Source of the DNA: Pseudanabaena sp. FACHB-1998 | GTDB taxonomy: Bacteria; Cyanobacteriota; Cyanobacteriia; Pseudanabaenales; Pseudanabaenaceae | Assembly (NCBI RefSeq): GCF_014696355.1 | Contig: NZ_JACJQA010000031.1 | Coordinates: 62,001 to 126,000, forward strand | DNA: 64,000 nucleotides | Direction of reading: 5' to 3' | Part shown: one piece after another, positions 7,288 to 15,691 of the stretch | How the letters are laid out: each line of letters begins with the position of its first letter | Numbering within the stretch: position 1 is the stretch's first letter | The notes under the pieces: generated by a model | Database searches by the model: none | Told to the model about the DNA's origin: nothing | Seen by the model: only the letters and a program-made list of their open reading frames with translations | Position numbers and translations under genes: made by a program

Positions 7288-8904
7288 ATGCCTAGCTTAC
7301 CCAGCACGATTTATCCCGTTGGCGCTTACAACCTTCACGGTTTAGTGTGGCTAAATGATGCAAATATTGGCAAACCCTATGCGCTTTGTGTTGATGCCTA
7401 TCAAGGGCATCTACTCAAAATCGATCCTTTTTCCGAAAGCGCAACAGTAACCAATAATTACACCGCTTCCGATTTTCGAGATGCCACTGGTTTAGCGATC
7501 GCTGGAGAAACTTTGTGGATTGCTAAGGACAATGGGATTTATTACTGCGACATGGTTGACTATGAACTGCAACCATTTATGGAACTCCCTAATCGAGTAG
7601 ATGGAATTGCCGTATCGGAAGGCGGAGTCTATGTCAGTTCGAGGGAAGTTGGTAAAATCTTTGTATTTGGACGCGCCACTCGCACTTTGCTCAGGATTAT
7701 GGACGCTCCCGGTGCAGGATTTGAGGCTCTAACCTTGTTGGGTGAGGAATTATGGGTCAGCGATCGCGTAGAAGAAACAGTCTATCGCCTCAATGCCAAA
7801 ACAGGTGAAGTTTTGCAGCGAGGGCTAACGCCATTTCCCAATGCGACAGGGTTAGGATTTTTAGGAAATGACTTATATGTAGTTTATTCAGGAGATGAAA
7901 ACTACATTCGCGAAAGTCCTAACGATTTAGATGAACCATTTTCTGTGGCTGCTCGCGAAAAGGTCTTCATCCATCAACTCAAATTCAATCAATATCAGGA
8001 AGAAAAATTAAACTATACGCTCACCACGGGCTATAAAGTGGAAATGATCTATCTTGAAGAACTTTCTACTGAAGATCCTACCTCTGTTTACAACCTCACT
8101 TGGCGAGTTGCCTATCCGACGGATACCTTTCGCCAAAAGTTATTAGCGATCGAGCCAATTGGAATTCCCTTTGAAGAGGAAATTGTCGATGGTCAAAAAG
8201 TTGCTGCTTTTAAGCTAGGCAACCTTAAGCCTGAAGAAGCCAGAATGTTTGGTTGGAAAGCAACTTTGGAACTCTATGGCATCAAGTACGAACTCAAGGA
8301 GAACGAAGTGGAATATGTCCCTGAGCTATCGCCAGAGATGCAGAAGCTTTATCTGGTGGATGATGATGGCTTAAGTATGGACAATCCAATCATCCAAGCT
8401 GCTGCCCAAGAAGCCGTGGGTGAGGAAACTAACATCTTGCGGAAGATGCGACTGATCCGAGATTATGTATATGACAAGCTTTCCTATCGAGTTACGCCCT
8501 ATATTGCCTCGCCCGAAGAAGTGATTGTGAGAGGCACTGGCTCCTGTGGCGAATATGTGGGCTTATTGCTAGCTTTAGCAAGATTAAATGGAATTGCTTG
8601 CCGCACGGTCGGGCGCTATAAATGTCCCCATGAAGGTGAACTGATGCTAAATATCCCTCTACATCAGTATTACAATCACGTTTGGATTGAATTCTATATT
8701 CCTAGTATTGGTTGGTTACCAATGGAATCTAATCCCGACGATACAGGCGAGCGCCCCTATCCGACGCGCTGGTTTATGGGGTTACCTTGGTATCATGTGG
8801 AAATCGGCAAGGGAATCTTTTTTGAAACCATTCAGCCCCAGCCTTACTCCATTGGTGAACTAGCCTTAAATCATGTACGGTTTAAAATTCTTGAAGAACT
8901 CTAA
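7288..8904 (+). CDS. Beta-propeller plus transglutaminase-like protein
   Basis: Two-part protein, 538 residues. The first 235 residues form short repeats with alternating GLAIAGETLWIAKD and GIAVSEGGVYVSS units, typical of an NHL/SMP-30-like beta-propeller. A linker of about 120 residues leads to a transglutaminase-like (papain-fold) domain, about 380-500. The catalytic Cys420 (GTGSCGEYVG) and His464 (YNHVWIEFY) are clear; the third residue is probably Asn482 or Asp484 in MESNPDD. No signal peptide is apparent, so it is probably cytoplasmic, acting as a peptidase, amidase or crosslinker on an unknown substrate. The gene stands alone, and its start lacks a good ribosome-binding site. Confidence 0.8.
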   Translation: MPSLPSTIYPVGAYNLHGLVWLNDANIGKPYALCVDAYQGHLLKIDPFSESATVTNNYTASDFRDATGLAIAGETLWIAKDNGIYYCDMVDYELQPFMELPNRVDGIAVSEGGVYVSSREVGKIFVFGRATRTLLRIMDAPGAGFEALTLLGEELWVSDRVEETVYRLNAKTGEVLQRGLTPFPNATGLGFLGNDLYVVYSGDENYIRESPNDLDEPFSVAAREKVFIHQLKFNQYQEEKLNYTLTTGYKVEMIYLEELSTEDPTSVYNLTWRVAYPTDTFRQKLLAIEPIGIPFEEEIVDGQKVAAFKLGNLKPEEARMFGWKATLELYGIKYELKENEVEYVPELSPEMQKLYLVDDDGLSMDNPIIQAAAQEAVGEETNILRKMRLIRDYVYDKLSYRVTPYIASPEEVIVRGTGSCGEYVGLLLALARLNGIACRTVGRYKCPHEGELMLNIPLHQYYNHVWIEFYIPSIGWLPMESNPDDTGERPYPTRWFMGLPWYHVEIGKGIFFETIQPQPYSIGELALNHVRFKILEEL

Positions 8905-8953
8905 AGAGTTAGATTGCTGATGACGTGGCTTTGTCGCGTCATCAAAGTGGGTG

Positions 8954-8969
8954 TTGTAAACGATTACAA
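8954..8969. promoter_or_regulatory. Inverted repeat upstream of psaK
   Basis: TTGTAA, four bases, TTACAA: a 16-bp dyad about 110 bp before the psaK start. TTACA-type half-sites are used by light-responsive regulators such as RpaB in cyanobacteria, but RpaB sites are direct repeats and this is inverted, so the match is loose. Confidence 0.3.
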
Positions 8970-9077
8970 AGTTTAATGAATTTAGCTTAAGAAGAATTTT
9001 CTGATGTCTACCTAGACCCTAGGATTAGGGAAGTTAAAAAATTTTTTATAGGTAATTAGACTTAGGAATTTAAATAT

Positions 9078-9350
9078 ATGACACATTTAACACTTAACTT
9101 ACTCGCTGCTGTTCCCGCTACCCCTACTTGGTCTGTTGGCGTTGGCTTGATTATGATTACTGCAAATGTATTTGCGCTAGTGGTAGGTCGTTATGGCATC
9201 AAAGTTAAGGGTGTTGGCCCCAGCTTGCCCGTAGGATTACCTGGATTGTTTTCTGGCTTTGGTATACCCGAACTACTTGGTGTTACTAGTTTTGGTCATA
9301 TTCTTGGGGCTGGCTTAATTTTGGGATTGGCTCAAGCTGGTTTGCTTTAA
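9078..9350 (+). CDS. psaK: Photosystem I reaction centre subunit PsaK
   Basis: Small thylakoid membrane subunit at the edge of photosystem I, 90 residues, the usual size. Two hydrophobic helices (about residues 17-38 and 63-85) are joined by a Gly/Pro-rich loop, with the family-typical text ANVFALVVGRYGIK and a C-terminal FGHILGAGLILGLAQAG. The short N-terminal segment before the first helix matches the processed presequence seen in this family. AGGA lies upstream of the ATG. The gene is monocistronic: it is followed by the hairpin at 9373-9433, which it shares with the convergent nitroreductase. Confidence 0.95.
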   Translation: MTHLTLNLLAAVPATPTWSVGVGLIMITANVFALVVGRYGIKVKGVGPSLPVGLPGLFSGFGIPELLGVTSFGHILGAGLILGLAQAGLL

Positions 9351-9372
9351 GGCTTCGCCACAACATCGCAAC

Positions 9373-9433
9373 ATAAACAATCAAATTTTTGATAGCACGG
9401 CGAAGCTGTGCTATCAAAAATTTGATTGTTTAT
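9373..9433. terminator. Hairpin between convergent psaK and nitroreductase
   Basis: Perfect 26-nt arms (9373-9398, 9408-9433) with loop GGCGAAGCT, which still contains the GC-GAA-GC apex. The nitroreductase stop codon (9430-9432 on the complement) lies inside the right arm, so it probably terminates both transcripts. Confidence 0.7.
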
Positions 9434-10029
9434 ATAAATTTAGCTGAACTTCCCCATTCTCCTGTAAATACGAAGCTAGCGAGGGGCTGCCGATCGCGTG
9501 GAGCTTTTTCCTTCTCTTGGAGATCCGCAGGTAAGTTACTAGTCTCTCCCGCATAGCCGATCGCGATCGCGGCAATTGGACGAGCCGTTTCAGGAATATT
9601 AAATGTAGCGATCGCCTTATCCGCATCAAAACCGCCCATTTGATGAGTTACTAAGCCCAAAGCTGTAGCCTGTAACGCTAAAGTTGCCGCCGCTTGCCCT
9701 GCATCATATTCACCCCAAGCATTTGGCTTGTCATTATGCTTAAAGTTTTTTTGAGCTACTACAAAACCCAATACGGGTGCAGCTTGCGCCCATGAGACGT
9801 TAAAAGGCACAAGGCAATCTAGAAGTTTTTGATAGTTCACCGTATCGTCTTTAGTCGCCACAATAAAGACCCAAGGTTGATCATTAAAACAGGAAGCTGA
9901 CCACCTTGCCGCCTCAAATAGTTGGGCGAGTTTTTCAGTTTCTACAGGCTTACTATCAAAGGCGCGAGGACTCCATCTCTGGGCGATTAAGGGATGAATT
10001 TCATGATTTGTAATTGCAGGATTTTCCAT
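9430..10029 (-). CDS. Nitroreductase family protein
   Basis: FMN-dependent NAD(P)H oxidoreductase of the nitroreductase fold, 199 residues, presumably cytoplasmic. Visible hallmarks are the N-terminal RWSPRAFD motif, which binds FMN phosphate, ARWSASCFNDQPWVFIVA for flavin contacts, and a central helix LALQATALGLVTHQMGGFD. The C-terminus has AIAIGYAGE. The physiological substrate in this subgroup is unknown. The C-terminal codons overlap the hairpin at 9373-9433. The gene is divergent from ispH, with another hairpin (10155-10193) between the two starts. Confidence 0.9.
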   Translation of the reverse strand: MENPAITNHEIHPLIAQRWSPRAFDSKPVETEKLAQLFEAARWSASCFNDQPWVFIVATKDDTVNYQKLLDCLVPFNVSWAQAAPVLGFVVAQKNFKHNDKPNAWGEYDAGQAAATLALQATALGLVTHQMGGFDADKAIATFNIPETARPIAAIAIGYAGETSNLPADLQEKEKAPRDRQPLASFVFTGEWGSSAKFI

Positions 10030-10154
10030 GTTAATAATTTGCGGGATTTCTAAGTAATTTAAGTCAAATTTTGATGAAGCTACAATCTTTTTCTATTTTA
10101 TAGTGCTTGACACTGATGTTTGACTCACCCAAGAGCATGGCATCTCAAAACCCA

Positions 10155-10193
10155 AAACAAAAGTGGTGGTGAGAAGCGCCACCACTTTTGTTT
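10155..10193. repeat. Hairpin between divergent genes
   Basis: 15-nt perfect outer arms (10155-10169, 10179-10193) with a slightly degraded apex around GAA. It lies between the starts of the nitroreductase and ispH genes, which point away from each other, so it cannot terminate either one. Confidence 0.75.
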
Positions 10194-10248
10194 GCTCACT
10201 ACAACGTTATAATACTTTCAGCACAATTACCTAGGATCATTTAAGCGC

Positions 10249-11457
10249 ATGGATAATACGCTCGATACGCAAGCGATGCGGAGAGCATTGCAAAAGTCCC
10301 CCAACTATTTTCGCAACGGCTTTGGGCATGGAGAAGAAGCCGAATCCACGATGCGATCGCAGTATCATAGTGACTTGATCCAGACAATTCGCGAACATGA
10401 CTATGTTTATACAGAGGGAAATGTGACGATTTATCTCGCCAAATCCTTTGGCTTCTGTTGGGGAGTAGAACGAGCCGTAGCCATGGCGTATGAAACTCGT
10501 ACCCAGTTTCCCAATGAGCGCATTTGGATTACCAATGAGATTATCCATAATCCTTCTGTTAATTCCAAATTAAAGGAAATGGAAGTGCAGTTTGTGCCTG
10601 TAAATGAGGATGGGAATAAGGATTTCTCTGGTGTGGCACAGGGAGATGTGGTGATTTTGCCTGCCTTTGGTGCAAGTGTTCAGGAAACGCAGCTACTCGA
10701 TAACCTTGGCAGTAAGATTGTGGATACGACCTGTCCTTGGGTGTCAAAGGTATGGAACCGCGTCGAAAAGCATAAGAAAGCAGATTTTACTTCCATTGTG
10801 CATGGGAAATATAACCATGAGGAAACGATCGCTACAAGTTCCTATGCGAAGCGCTATCTAGTGGTGCTGAATATGAAAGAGGCGGAATATGTCACCAACT
10901 ATATGCTCAATGGTGGCGATCGTCAAGAATTTCTAAATAAGTTTAGTAAGGCGATGTCCGCGGGTTTTGATCCTGACTGCGATCTAGAACGGGTTGGTGT
11001 AGCTAATCAAACCACAATGCTCAAGGGGGAAACGGAAGCGATCGGCAAATTGTTTGAGCGCACGATGATGCAGAAGTATGGTGTAGAACACCTGAATGAG
11101 CATTTTCTCTCTTTTAATACGATCTGTGATGCCACCCAAGAGCGTCAAGATGCGATGTTCGAGATTGTGGAGCAACCGCTAGACTTAATGATTGTGATTG
11201 GTGGTTACAATTCCTCGAATACGACTCATTTACAAGAAATTGCGATCGAGCGTAATCTTCCTTCTTATCACATTGATGATGTGCATCGGATTATCTCCGC
11301 CGAAATCATTGAGCATAAGCCCCTAGGCAAGGCGATCGAGCAGTCTCCCAACTGGCTCCCCGATGGCAAAGTCACGATTGGCATCACTTCGGGCGCGTCA
11401 ACACCTGATCGCGTAGTCGAAGATGTCATTTACAGAATTTTTGACCTTAAGGGTTAG
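10249..11457 (+). CDS. ispH: 4-hydroxy-3-methylbut-2-enyl diphosphate reductase
   Basis: Last enzyme of the MEP isoprenoid pathway: it reduces HMBPP to IPP and DMAPP with an iron-sulfur cluster. The product has 402 residues, with the long N-terminal extension typical of cyanobacterial and plastid IspH. Three cluster-binding cysteines are visible: Cys70 ([11 protein letters not shown]), Cys162 ([10 protein letters not shown]) and Cys293 ([11 protein letters not shown]). Other conserved text includes [15 protein letters not shown] and [11 protein letters not shown]. It supplies precursors for carotenoids, phytol and quinones. It stands alone, with two stacked hairpins downstream. Confidence 0.96.
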   Translation: MDNTLDTQAMRRALQKSPNYFRNGFGHGEEAESTMRSQYHSDLIQTIREHDYVYTEGNVTIYLAKSFGFCWGVERAVAMAYETRTQFPNERIWITNEIIHNPSVNSKLKEMEVQFVPVNEDGNKDFSGVAQGDVVILPAFGASVQETQLLDNLGSKIVDTTCPWVSKVWNRVEKHKKADFTSIVHGKYNHEETIATSSYAKRYLVVLNMKEAEYVTNYMLNGGDRQEFLNKFSKAMSAGFDPDCDLERVGVANQTTMLKGETEAIGKLFERTMMQKYGVEHLNEHFLSFNTICDATQERQDAMFEIVEQPLDLMIVIGGYNSSNTTHLQEIAIERNLPSYHIDDVHRIISAEIIEHKPLGKAIEQSPNWLPDGKVTIGITSGASTPDRVVEDVIYRIFDLKG

Positions 11458-11463
11458 TTTGCT

Positions 11464-11496
11464 ACAAAAAAGCCCTGCTTTGCAGCGCTTTTTTGT
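11464..11496 (+). terminator. ispH terminator hairpin
   Basis: 15-nt arms with one mismatch around a TTT loop (11479-11481), right arm rich in T (GCTTTTTTGT). It lies six bases after the ispH stop. Confidence 0.75.
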
Positions 11497-11497
11497 T

Positions 11498-11540
11498 AAA
11501 CCGAAAAGAGAGATAGCTTCGCTATCTCTCTTTTCGGTTT
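11498..11540. repeat. GC-TTC-GC hairpin
   Basis: Perfect 20-nt arms around TTC (11518-11520), one base after the ispH terminator hairpin. Confidence 0.85.
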
Positions 11541-11611
11541 TGTTTTTCTAACTAGACCAAGCATTGCTATATCATTGAGAACTGTTGAAACACAATTATC
11601 TGGAGGTATTT

Positions 11612-12895
11612 GTGTCAGAGTCTTTATTTGATCAAGCTAGTGAACGGCTAGCTGATGCGATCGCCCATGTGCATATTTCCGAAGATGCGATCGAACGCTT
11701 AAAATCGCCCAAGGCAAGTCTACAGGTTTCTATTCCTGTACGCATGGACAATGGAACTTTAAAAGTATTTCAGGGATATCGAGTACGCTACAACGATCTG
11801 CGGGGACCTACCAAAGGCGGTATTCGCTTTCATCCTAAGGTCAATATGGATGAAGTTACATCCTTAGCCTTTTGGATGACCTTTAAATGCGCGGCGGTGA
11901 ATTTGCCCTTTGGTGGCGCAAAAGGCGGCGTAGCCGTTGATCCGAAGCAACTATCTAAATTTGAATTAGAACGCCTCAGTCGGGGCTATATTGATGCGAT
12001 CGCAGACTTTATGGGAGCCGATGTCGATATCCCTGCGCCCGATGTGCAGACCAACGCCACGATCATGGGCTGGATGGTGGATGAATATAGCACCATTCAG
12101 CGCAAGCTCTGCCCTGCGGCGATTACAGGCAAGCCTTTAACGATGGGAGGCAGCATTGGGCGCGAAGCGGCCACGGGATTAGGAGCTTTCTTTGCGATCG
12201 AGACTTTAATGCCATTACTCAAAATGGAACGTTCGCAAACTACGGTAGCAGTGCAAGGCTTTGGGAATGTGGGCGCAGCGATCGCAGAAGCCATGAGTAA
12301 AGCGGGCTATCGTGTAGTGGCTGTAAGCGATTCCAAAGGGGGAATCTACTCTAAAAAAGGACTAGATATTCCTAGCATTGTCCATTATAAAAATTCTACT
12401 CGTTCCTTTCAAGCGGTTTACTGCCAAGATTCTGTATGCAATATTGTCGAACATGACACCCTTAGCAATGAGGAATTGCTCGAACTAGATGTCGATATCT
12501 TGGTTCCTGCGGCGCTGGAAAATCAAATTACGGAGCATAATGCCCATAAAATTCGCGCCAAATATATTTTAGAAATTGCCAATGGTCCCGTAACTCCTGC
12601 CGCCGACAAGATTCTCGAACGTCGAGGCATCATGGTTTTTCCAGACATCTTGATCAATGCGGGGGGCGTAACCGTGAGCTATTTTGAGTGGGTACAAAAT
12701 CGCAGTGGTTTTTATTGGACTCTAGAAGAGGTAAACGATCGCCTTAAGCAAAGTATGGTGACTGAAACCTTAAGGATTTGGGAAGTTGCCCAGCAAAAGC
12801 AAATTTCGATGCGAACCGCCGCCTATGTCCATGCTCTAACTCGTCTCAGCGATGCGATCGACGCTAAAGGAACAAGGTCTTATTACGCGCAGTAA
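11612..12895 (+). CDS. gdhA: Glu/Leu/Phe/Val dehydrogenase
   Basis: NAD(P)-dependent amino-acid dehydrogenase, most like glutamate dehydrogenase, interconverting glutamate with 2-oxoglutarate and ammonia. The 427-residue product shows the substrate-domain text GGIRFHPKVNMDEV and GGAKGGVAVDP, the YRVRYND/GPTKGG region, and a Rossmann fingerprint VAVQGFGNVGAAIAE. The frame is open from a TTG at 11585, but GTG 11612 has a textbook GGAGG at 11602-11606, five bases upstream, so I start there. Substrate choice between Glu and branched-chain amino acids is inferred from overall likeness only, so the symbol is tentative. Confidence 0.88.
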   Translation: MSESLFDQASERLADAIAHVHISEDAIERLKSPKASLQVSIPVRMDNGTLKVFQGYRVRYNDLRGPTKGGIRFHPKVNMDEVTSLAFWMTFKCAAVNLPFGGAKGGVAVDPKQLSKFELERLSRGYIDAIADFMGADVDIPAPDVQTNATIMGWMVDEYSTIQRKLCPAAITGKPLTMGGSIGREAATGLGAFFAIETLMPLLKMERSQTTVAVQGFGNVGAAIAEAMSKAGYRVVAVSDSKGGIYSKKGLDIPSIVHYKNSTRSFQAVYCQDSVCNIVEHDTLSNEELLELDVDILVPAALENQITEHNAHKIRAKYILEIANGPVTPAADKILERRGIMVFPDILINAGGVTVSYFEWVQNRSGFYWTLEEVNDRLKQSMVTETLRIWEVAQQKQISMRTAAYVHALTRLSDAIDAKGTRSYYAQ

Positions 12896-12923
12896 TTTAC
12901 AGCGCTTTGCGCTCAAATCCAAA

Positions 12924-12974
12924 CCAAAAGATTTTTTAAAGTGTTGCAAAGCAACACTTTAAAAAATCTTTTGG
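12924..12974. repeat. GC-AAA-GC hairpin
   Basis: Perfect 24-nt arms around AAA (12948-12950), about 30 bp behind the dehydrogenase gene. Confidence 0.85.
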
Positions 12975-13005
12975 GGTTCGTTTGATCAGGAATTGTTGGC
13001 AGCCA

Positions 13006-13040
13006 ATATGAGAGACGGTACGAAGCGCCGCCTCTCATAT
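13006..13040. repeat. Decaying GC-GAA-GC hairpin
   Basis: 16-nt arms around GAA (13022-13024) with three non-Watson-Crick positions. It looks like a worn copy of the same hairpin class. Confidence 0.6.
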
Positions 13041-13154
13041 TTAGATTTTTGCTGTAATTTCTAAAACAGACTTGAAGCGCATTAAATGCTAGTTTAAAAG
13101 TTAATTTAAAAAGTGGTTAATACTTACAACTTCTATTGCTATAGAAATTGTAAG

Positions 13155-13160
13155 TATAAT
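13155..13160 (+). promoter_or_regulatory. Likely -10 box for the 13192 gene
   Basis: TATAAT, 32 bases before the ATG at 13192. No convincing -35 hexamer is seen upstream. Confidence 0.4.
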
Positions 13161-13191
13161 TACTCCTTTCCTATCCAGAGAAGATATTTCT

Positions 13192-15483
13192 ATGTATCGA
13201 TTTCAGGTAAAAGCACCCACTCAAAATGGGGAAATGATTGGTATAGTTGGCTCGATTCCACAATTAGGATCATGGGATCTCCAGAAATATCTGCCTCTAC
13301 GAACATCTGGTGCTAGTTACCCAATTTGGTGGGTAGATTTTGATATAGATCCCTCCAGTATTTCTAATATTGCAAGTAACTCAGGATCAAGTGAGTCTGA
13401 ACTTGATCCTCGAATTGAATATAAATATGTTCAAGTGGCCGCTAATGGGAAAGCCAAATGGGAAACAGAAAGCGCAGTAAATCGCTGGGTTCCCATTGAG
13501 CCTGAATATATCAACTCTAAAGATTCCACCATCATTGTGGATGATGGTGCTTTTGGGTATATTCACGCATTCCCCTACGGCTATTTTGACAAGGCGATCG
13601 CTTCCCCAACTAACCAAAGTTCCCAAATCACAGCTAATGGACTCAAGGTGTTAGTTCTGGGTAGTTCTGTCGCAATGGGTTGTAGCTCTTGGCTACTCAA
13701 GGGTTGGGCTAGTCAACTAGGAAAAGCTCTACAGGAAAAGTATGGACATCAACTGGTCAATAAATCGCAACTGGGAGCCAATGTCACCAGCACGATTGAG
13801 CGCTTTGCTTCGGTAGTTGCGCCAGAAAAACCCGATATTGTGATTATTTCGCTATCGTTGGGGAATGAAGGTTTAGCCCATTGTCGTCCCCACGATCGCC
13901 GAGCCGTGCAACGTCGCTTTGAGAGTGGCTTACTGCAATTAATCAAAATGACCCAAGATCTAGGCGCAAGCCCTGTACTGGGTGGACTCTATCCCCACAG
14001 TGACTATACCCCTGAGCATAATTGGCTATTGCGCGATACACACAGTCGGATGCTGAATTGGGGCGTGCCGATCCTCGATTGGCTCGATGTCTTGGATAAT
14101 GGCTATGGGCGTTGGAAATATCAAACCTCTCTGGATGTCGCTCACCCCAACACCGCAGGGCATCGCCTCATGTTTGAAGCGATTGACCTGAAGATCTTTC
14201 AAACCGATCGCTTATCTAGCGAATGGCAATCATTTTTGCAGAGCAAGAGTAGTGAAGAGATATCCATCTATGAAGATAAATATGGATTTAAAATCCTTGC
14301 CAATCCAGAAGCGCAAACCTTGCGAATTATCAATAAATCGGAGTATGAATATAACATCACTCCCACTTGGAAAGAGCTGCAAGAAGCTCTCAAACGTAAG
14401 ATAAGCTTACCCCTCGGCTCCTATATTGCCAAAAATGATGATCTGGGTGTCTTGCCTCTCTTGACGATTGGATTTAATGGTTCCATTGATAACACCATCA
14501 AGATTCCCATTGGCGTAGATTTGCAATACTGCTCAGCCCTAAAGTTCTTTTCTCCCCAAGTTTCCGATATCATTTACTATGACGGGCATTTAGGGATTCT
14601 CAAGGAAAGCGAAAACACGATTCGGATTATCAATGAATCCGATGAGGATTACAATATCCATCCGATGTGGAAAGAAGTTCGCGCCGCCCTCGTTGCCATG
14701 CCTGCGGGTGTGTATCACGATCCCACTGATCCTGAAGCCCCTTTTCGGACAATGATGATTGGCGAAAAAGGCTTAGAGAGTCGGGTCAAGGCTCCTGCAA
14801 AATCAACAATGCTGCTTAATTACAAATGCAAGCTCTCGGAAGTTAACCGCATTGCGATTTTACCTCTAGGCGATCGCTGTGCGGCGAGAATGCTGCTCTA
14901 CAAAATGGAGTATGACGGGCCTGCATTCCCCTTTGATCTGGCGCGATCGACGAATTTAGGCGATGTCACGGATATGGTGGTCAATGATTTTCAGGATATG
15001 TGGAATCCCGCCTATCTGCATTACAATCAAGCTGAAAATCGCATCTATCATTCCAAATGGTCAGGATTATCCTTTGGACATGAGATTGAAGATACTGATG
15101 ATCCCAATCATGATATGCAGCCTATCCACGATCGAATGCGGGTGCGTTACTCAGCGAGAGCAAAGAGATTTCTCTATACTCTAAATCATGCGGATGAGAT
15201 TCTATTTGTGCGTACTGGGATCACTAATCGCGATTATGTTCTCGATCTCATGAAGAAGTTACAGATCAAATGTGCTGGTAAGCCTTTTAGGGTATTACTC
15301 ATTTCCCAACAGAATTCTCAAGAGTTTACGGATATTCCCCATCTCATTCATTACGATTTGCACTTTAGTCCAGACTGGATGTATGACAGCCAAGATTATT
15401 GGATGGAATGTACAAAAACAATGAAGGGTATTCTCGAATCTCTTGGCATATCGAGCCAAAATTTATTTTGGTGTCCACCCTAA
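13192..15483 (+). CDS. CBM20 + SGNH hydrolase + DUF1796 multidomain protein
   Basis: A 763-residue chimera. Residues 1-115 are a CBM20 starch-binding module (QVKAPTQNGEMIGIVGSIPQ, LGSWD, KWE). Residues 150-335 are an SGNH/GDSL-type esterase domain with LVLGSSVAMG (Ser158/159), LGAN, SLGNEG and the catalytic pair Asp315/His318 in DVAHPN; block I reads GSS rather than GDS. Residues 360-530 hold two copies of a unit of about 80 residues (LRIINKSEYEYNITPTWKEL and IRIINESDEDYNIHPMWKEV). Residues 552-763 resemble DUF1796, a putative papain-like cysteine peptidase (GDRCAARML with Cys563, FPFDL, FGHEIED). No signal peptide is seen, so glycogen or another internal glucan is a plausible ligand. Start ATG is preceded by GAGAAG. 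Confidence 0.75.
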   Translation: MYRFQVKAPTQNGEMIGIVGSIPQLGSWDLQKYLPLRTSGASYPIWWVDFDIDPSSISNIASNSGSSESELDPRIEYKYVQVAANGKAKWETESAVNRWVPIEPEYINSKDSTIIVDDGAFGYIHAFPYGYFDKAIASPTNQSSQITANGLKVLVLGSSVAMGCSSWLLKGWASQLGKALQEKYGHQLVNKSQLGANVTSTIERFASVVAPEKPDIVIISLSLGNEGLAHCRPHDRRAVQRRFESGLLQLIKMTQDLGASPVLGGLYPHSDYTPEHNWLLRDTHSRMLNWGVPILDWLDVLDNGYGRWKYQTSLDVAHPNTAGHRLMFEAIDLKIFQTDRLSSEWQSFLQSKSSEEISIYEDKYGFKILANPEAQTLRIINKSEYEYNITPTWKELQEALKRKISLPLGSYIAKNDDLGVLPLLTIGFNGSIDNTIKIPIGVDLQYCSALKFFSPQVSDIIYYDGHLGILKESENTIRIINESDEDYNIHPMWKEVRAALVAMPAGVYHDPTDPEAPFRTMMIGEKGLESRVKAPAKSTMLLNYKCKLSEVNRIAILPLGDRCAARMLLYKMEYDGPAFPFDLARSTNLGDVTDMVVNDFQDMWNPAYLHYNQAENRIYHSKWSGLSFGHEIEDTDDPNHDMQPIHDRMRVRYSARAKRFLYTLNHADEILFVRTGITNRDYVLDLMKKLQIKCAGKPFRVLLISQQNSQEFTDIPHLIHYDLHFSPDWMYDSQDYWMECTKTMKGILESLGISSQNLFWCPP

Positions 15484-15522
15484 AAAATTTATAGGCGGCG
15501 CTTCGCGCCGCCTATAAATTTT
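15484..15522 (+). terminator. GC-TTC-GC hairpin after the CBM20 gene
   Basis: Perfect 18-nt arms around TTC (15502-15504), beginning at the base after the stop codon, with a right arm ending in TTTT. Confidence 0.7.
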
Positions 15523-15590
15523 GGCTTTATATTCTAATTTGCGGTTTTTTAAAATTTTCTGGTATCACCTAAAGACTGAGTAGACTGCAA

Positions 15591-15621
15591 AAAAAAGGCG
15601 GCGCATTGCGCCGCCTTTTTT
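15591..15621. terminator. GC-ATT-GC hairpin ending in T-run
   Basis: Perfect 14-nt arms around ATT (15605-15607), A6 on the left and T6 on the right, a good intrinsic terminator in either direction. It insulates mntC from upstream transcription. Confidence 0.75.
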
Positions 15622-15686
15622 CATAATCGTTTCATTTTTTAGAGCTATCTGTGTTATATTTTAAAAAATGAAACGATTATGAAACG
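15622..15686 (+). promoter_or_regulatory. Putative operator/promoter of mntCAB
   Basis: A 19-bp inverted repeat, CATAATCGTTTCATTTTTT (15622-15640) and its exact complement (15663-15681), flanks an extended -10-like TGTTATATT (15652-15660). The half-site ATGAAACG also repeats directly at 15668-15675 and 15679-15686, 11 bp apart, one helical turn. This is the expected layout for a metal-dependent repressor or a ManR-type activator, but I cannot assign the regulator. Confidence 0.55.
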
Positions 15687-15691
15687 TAATC

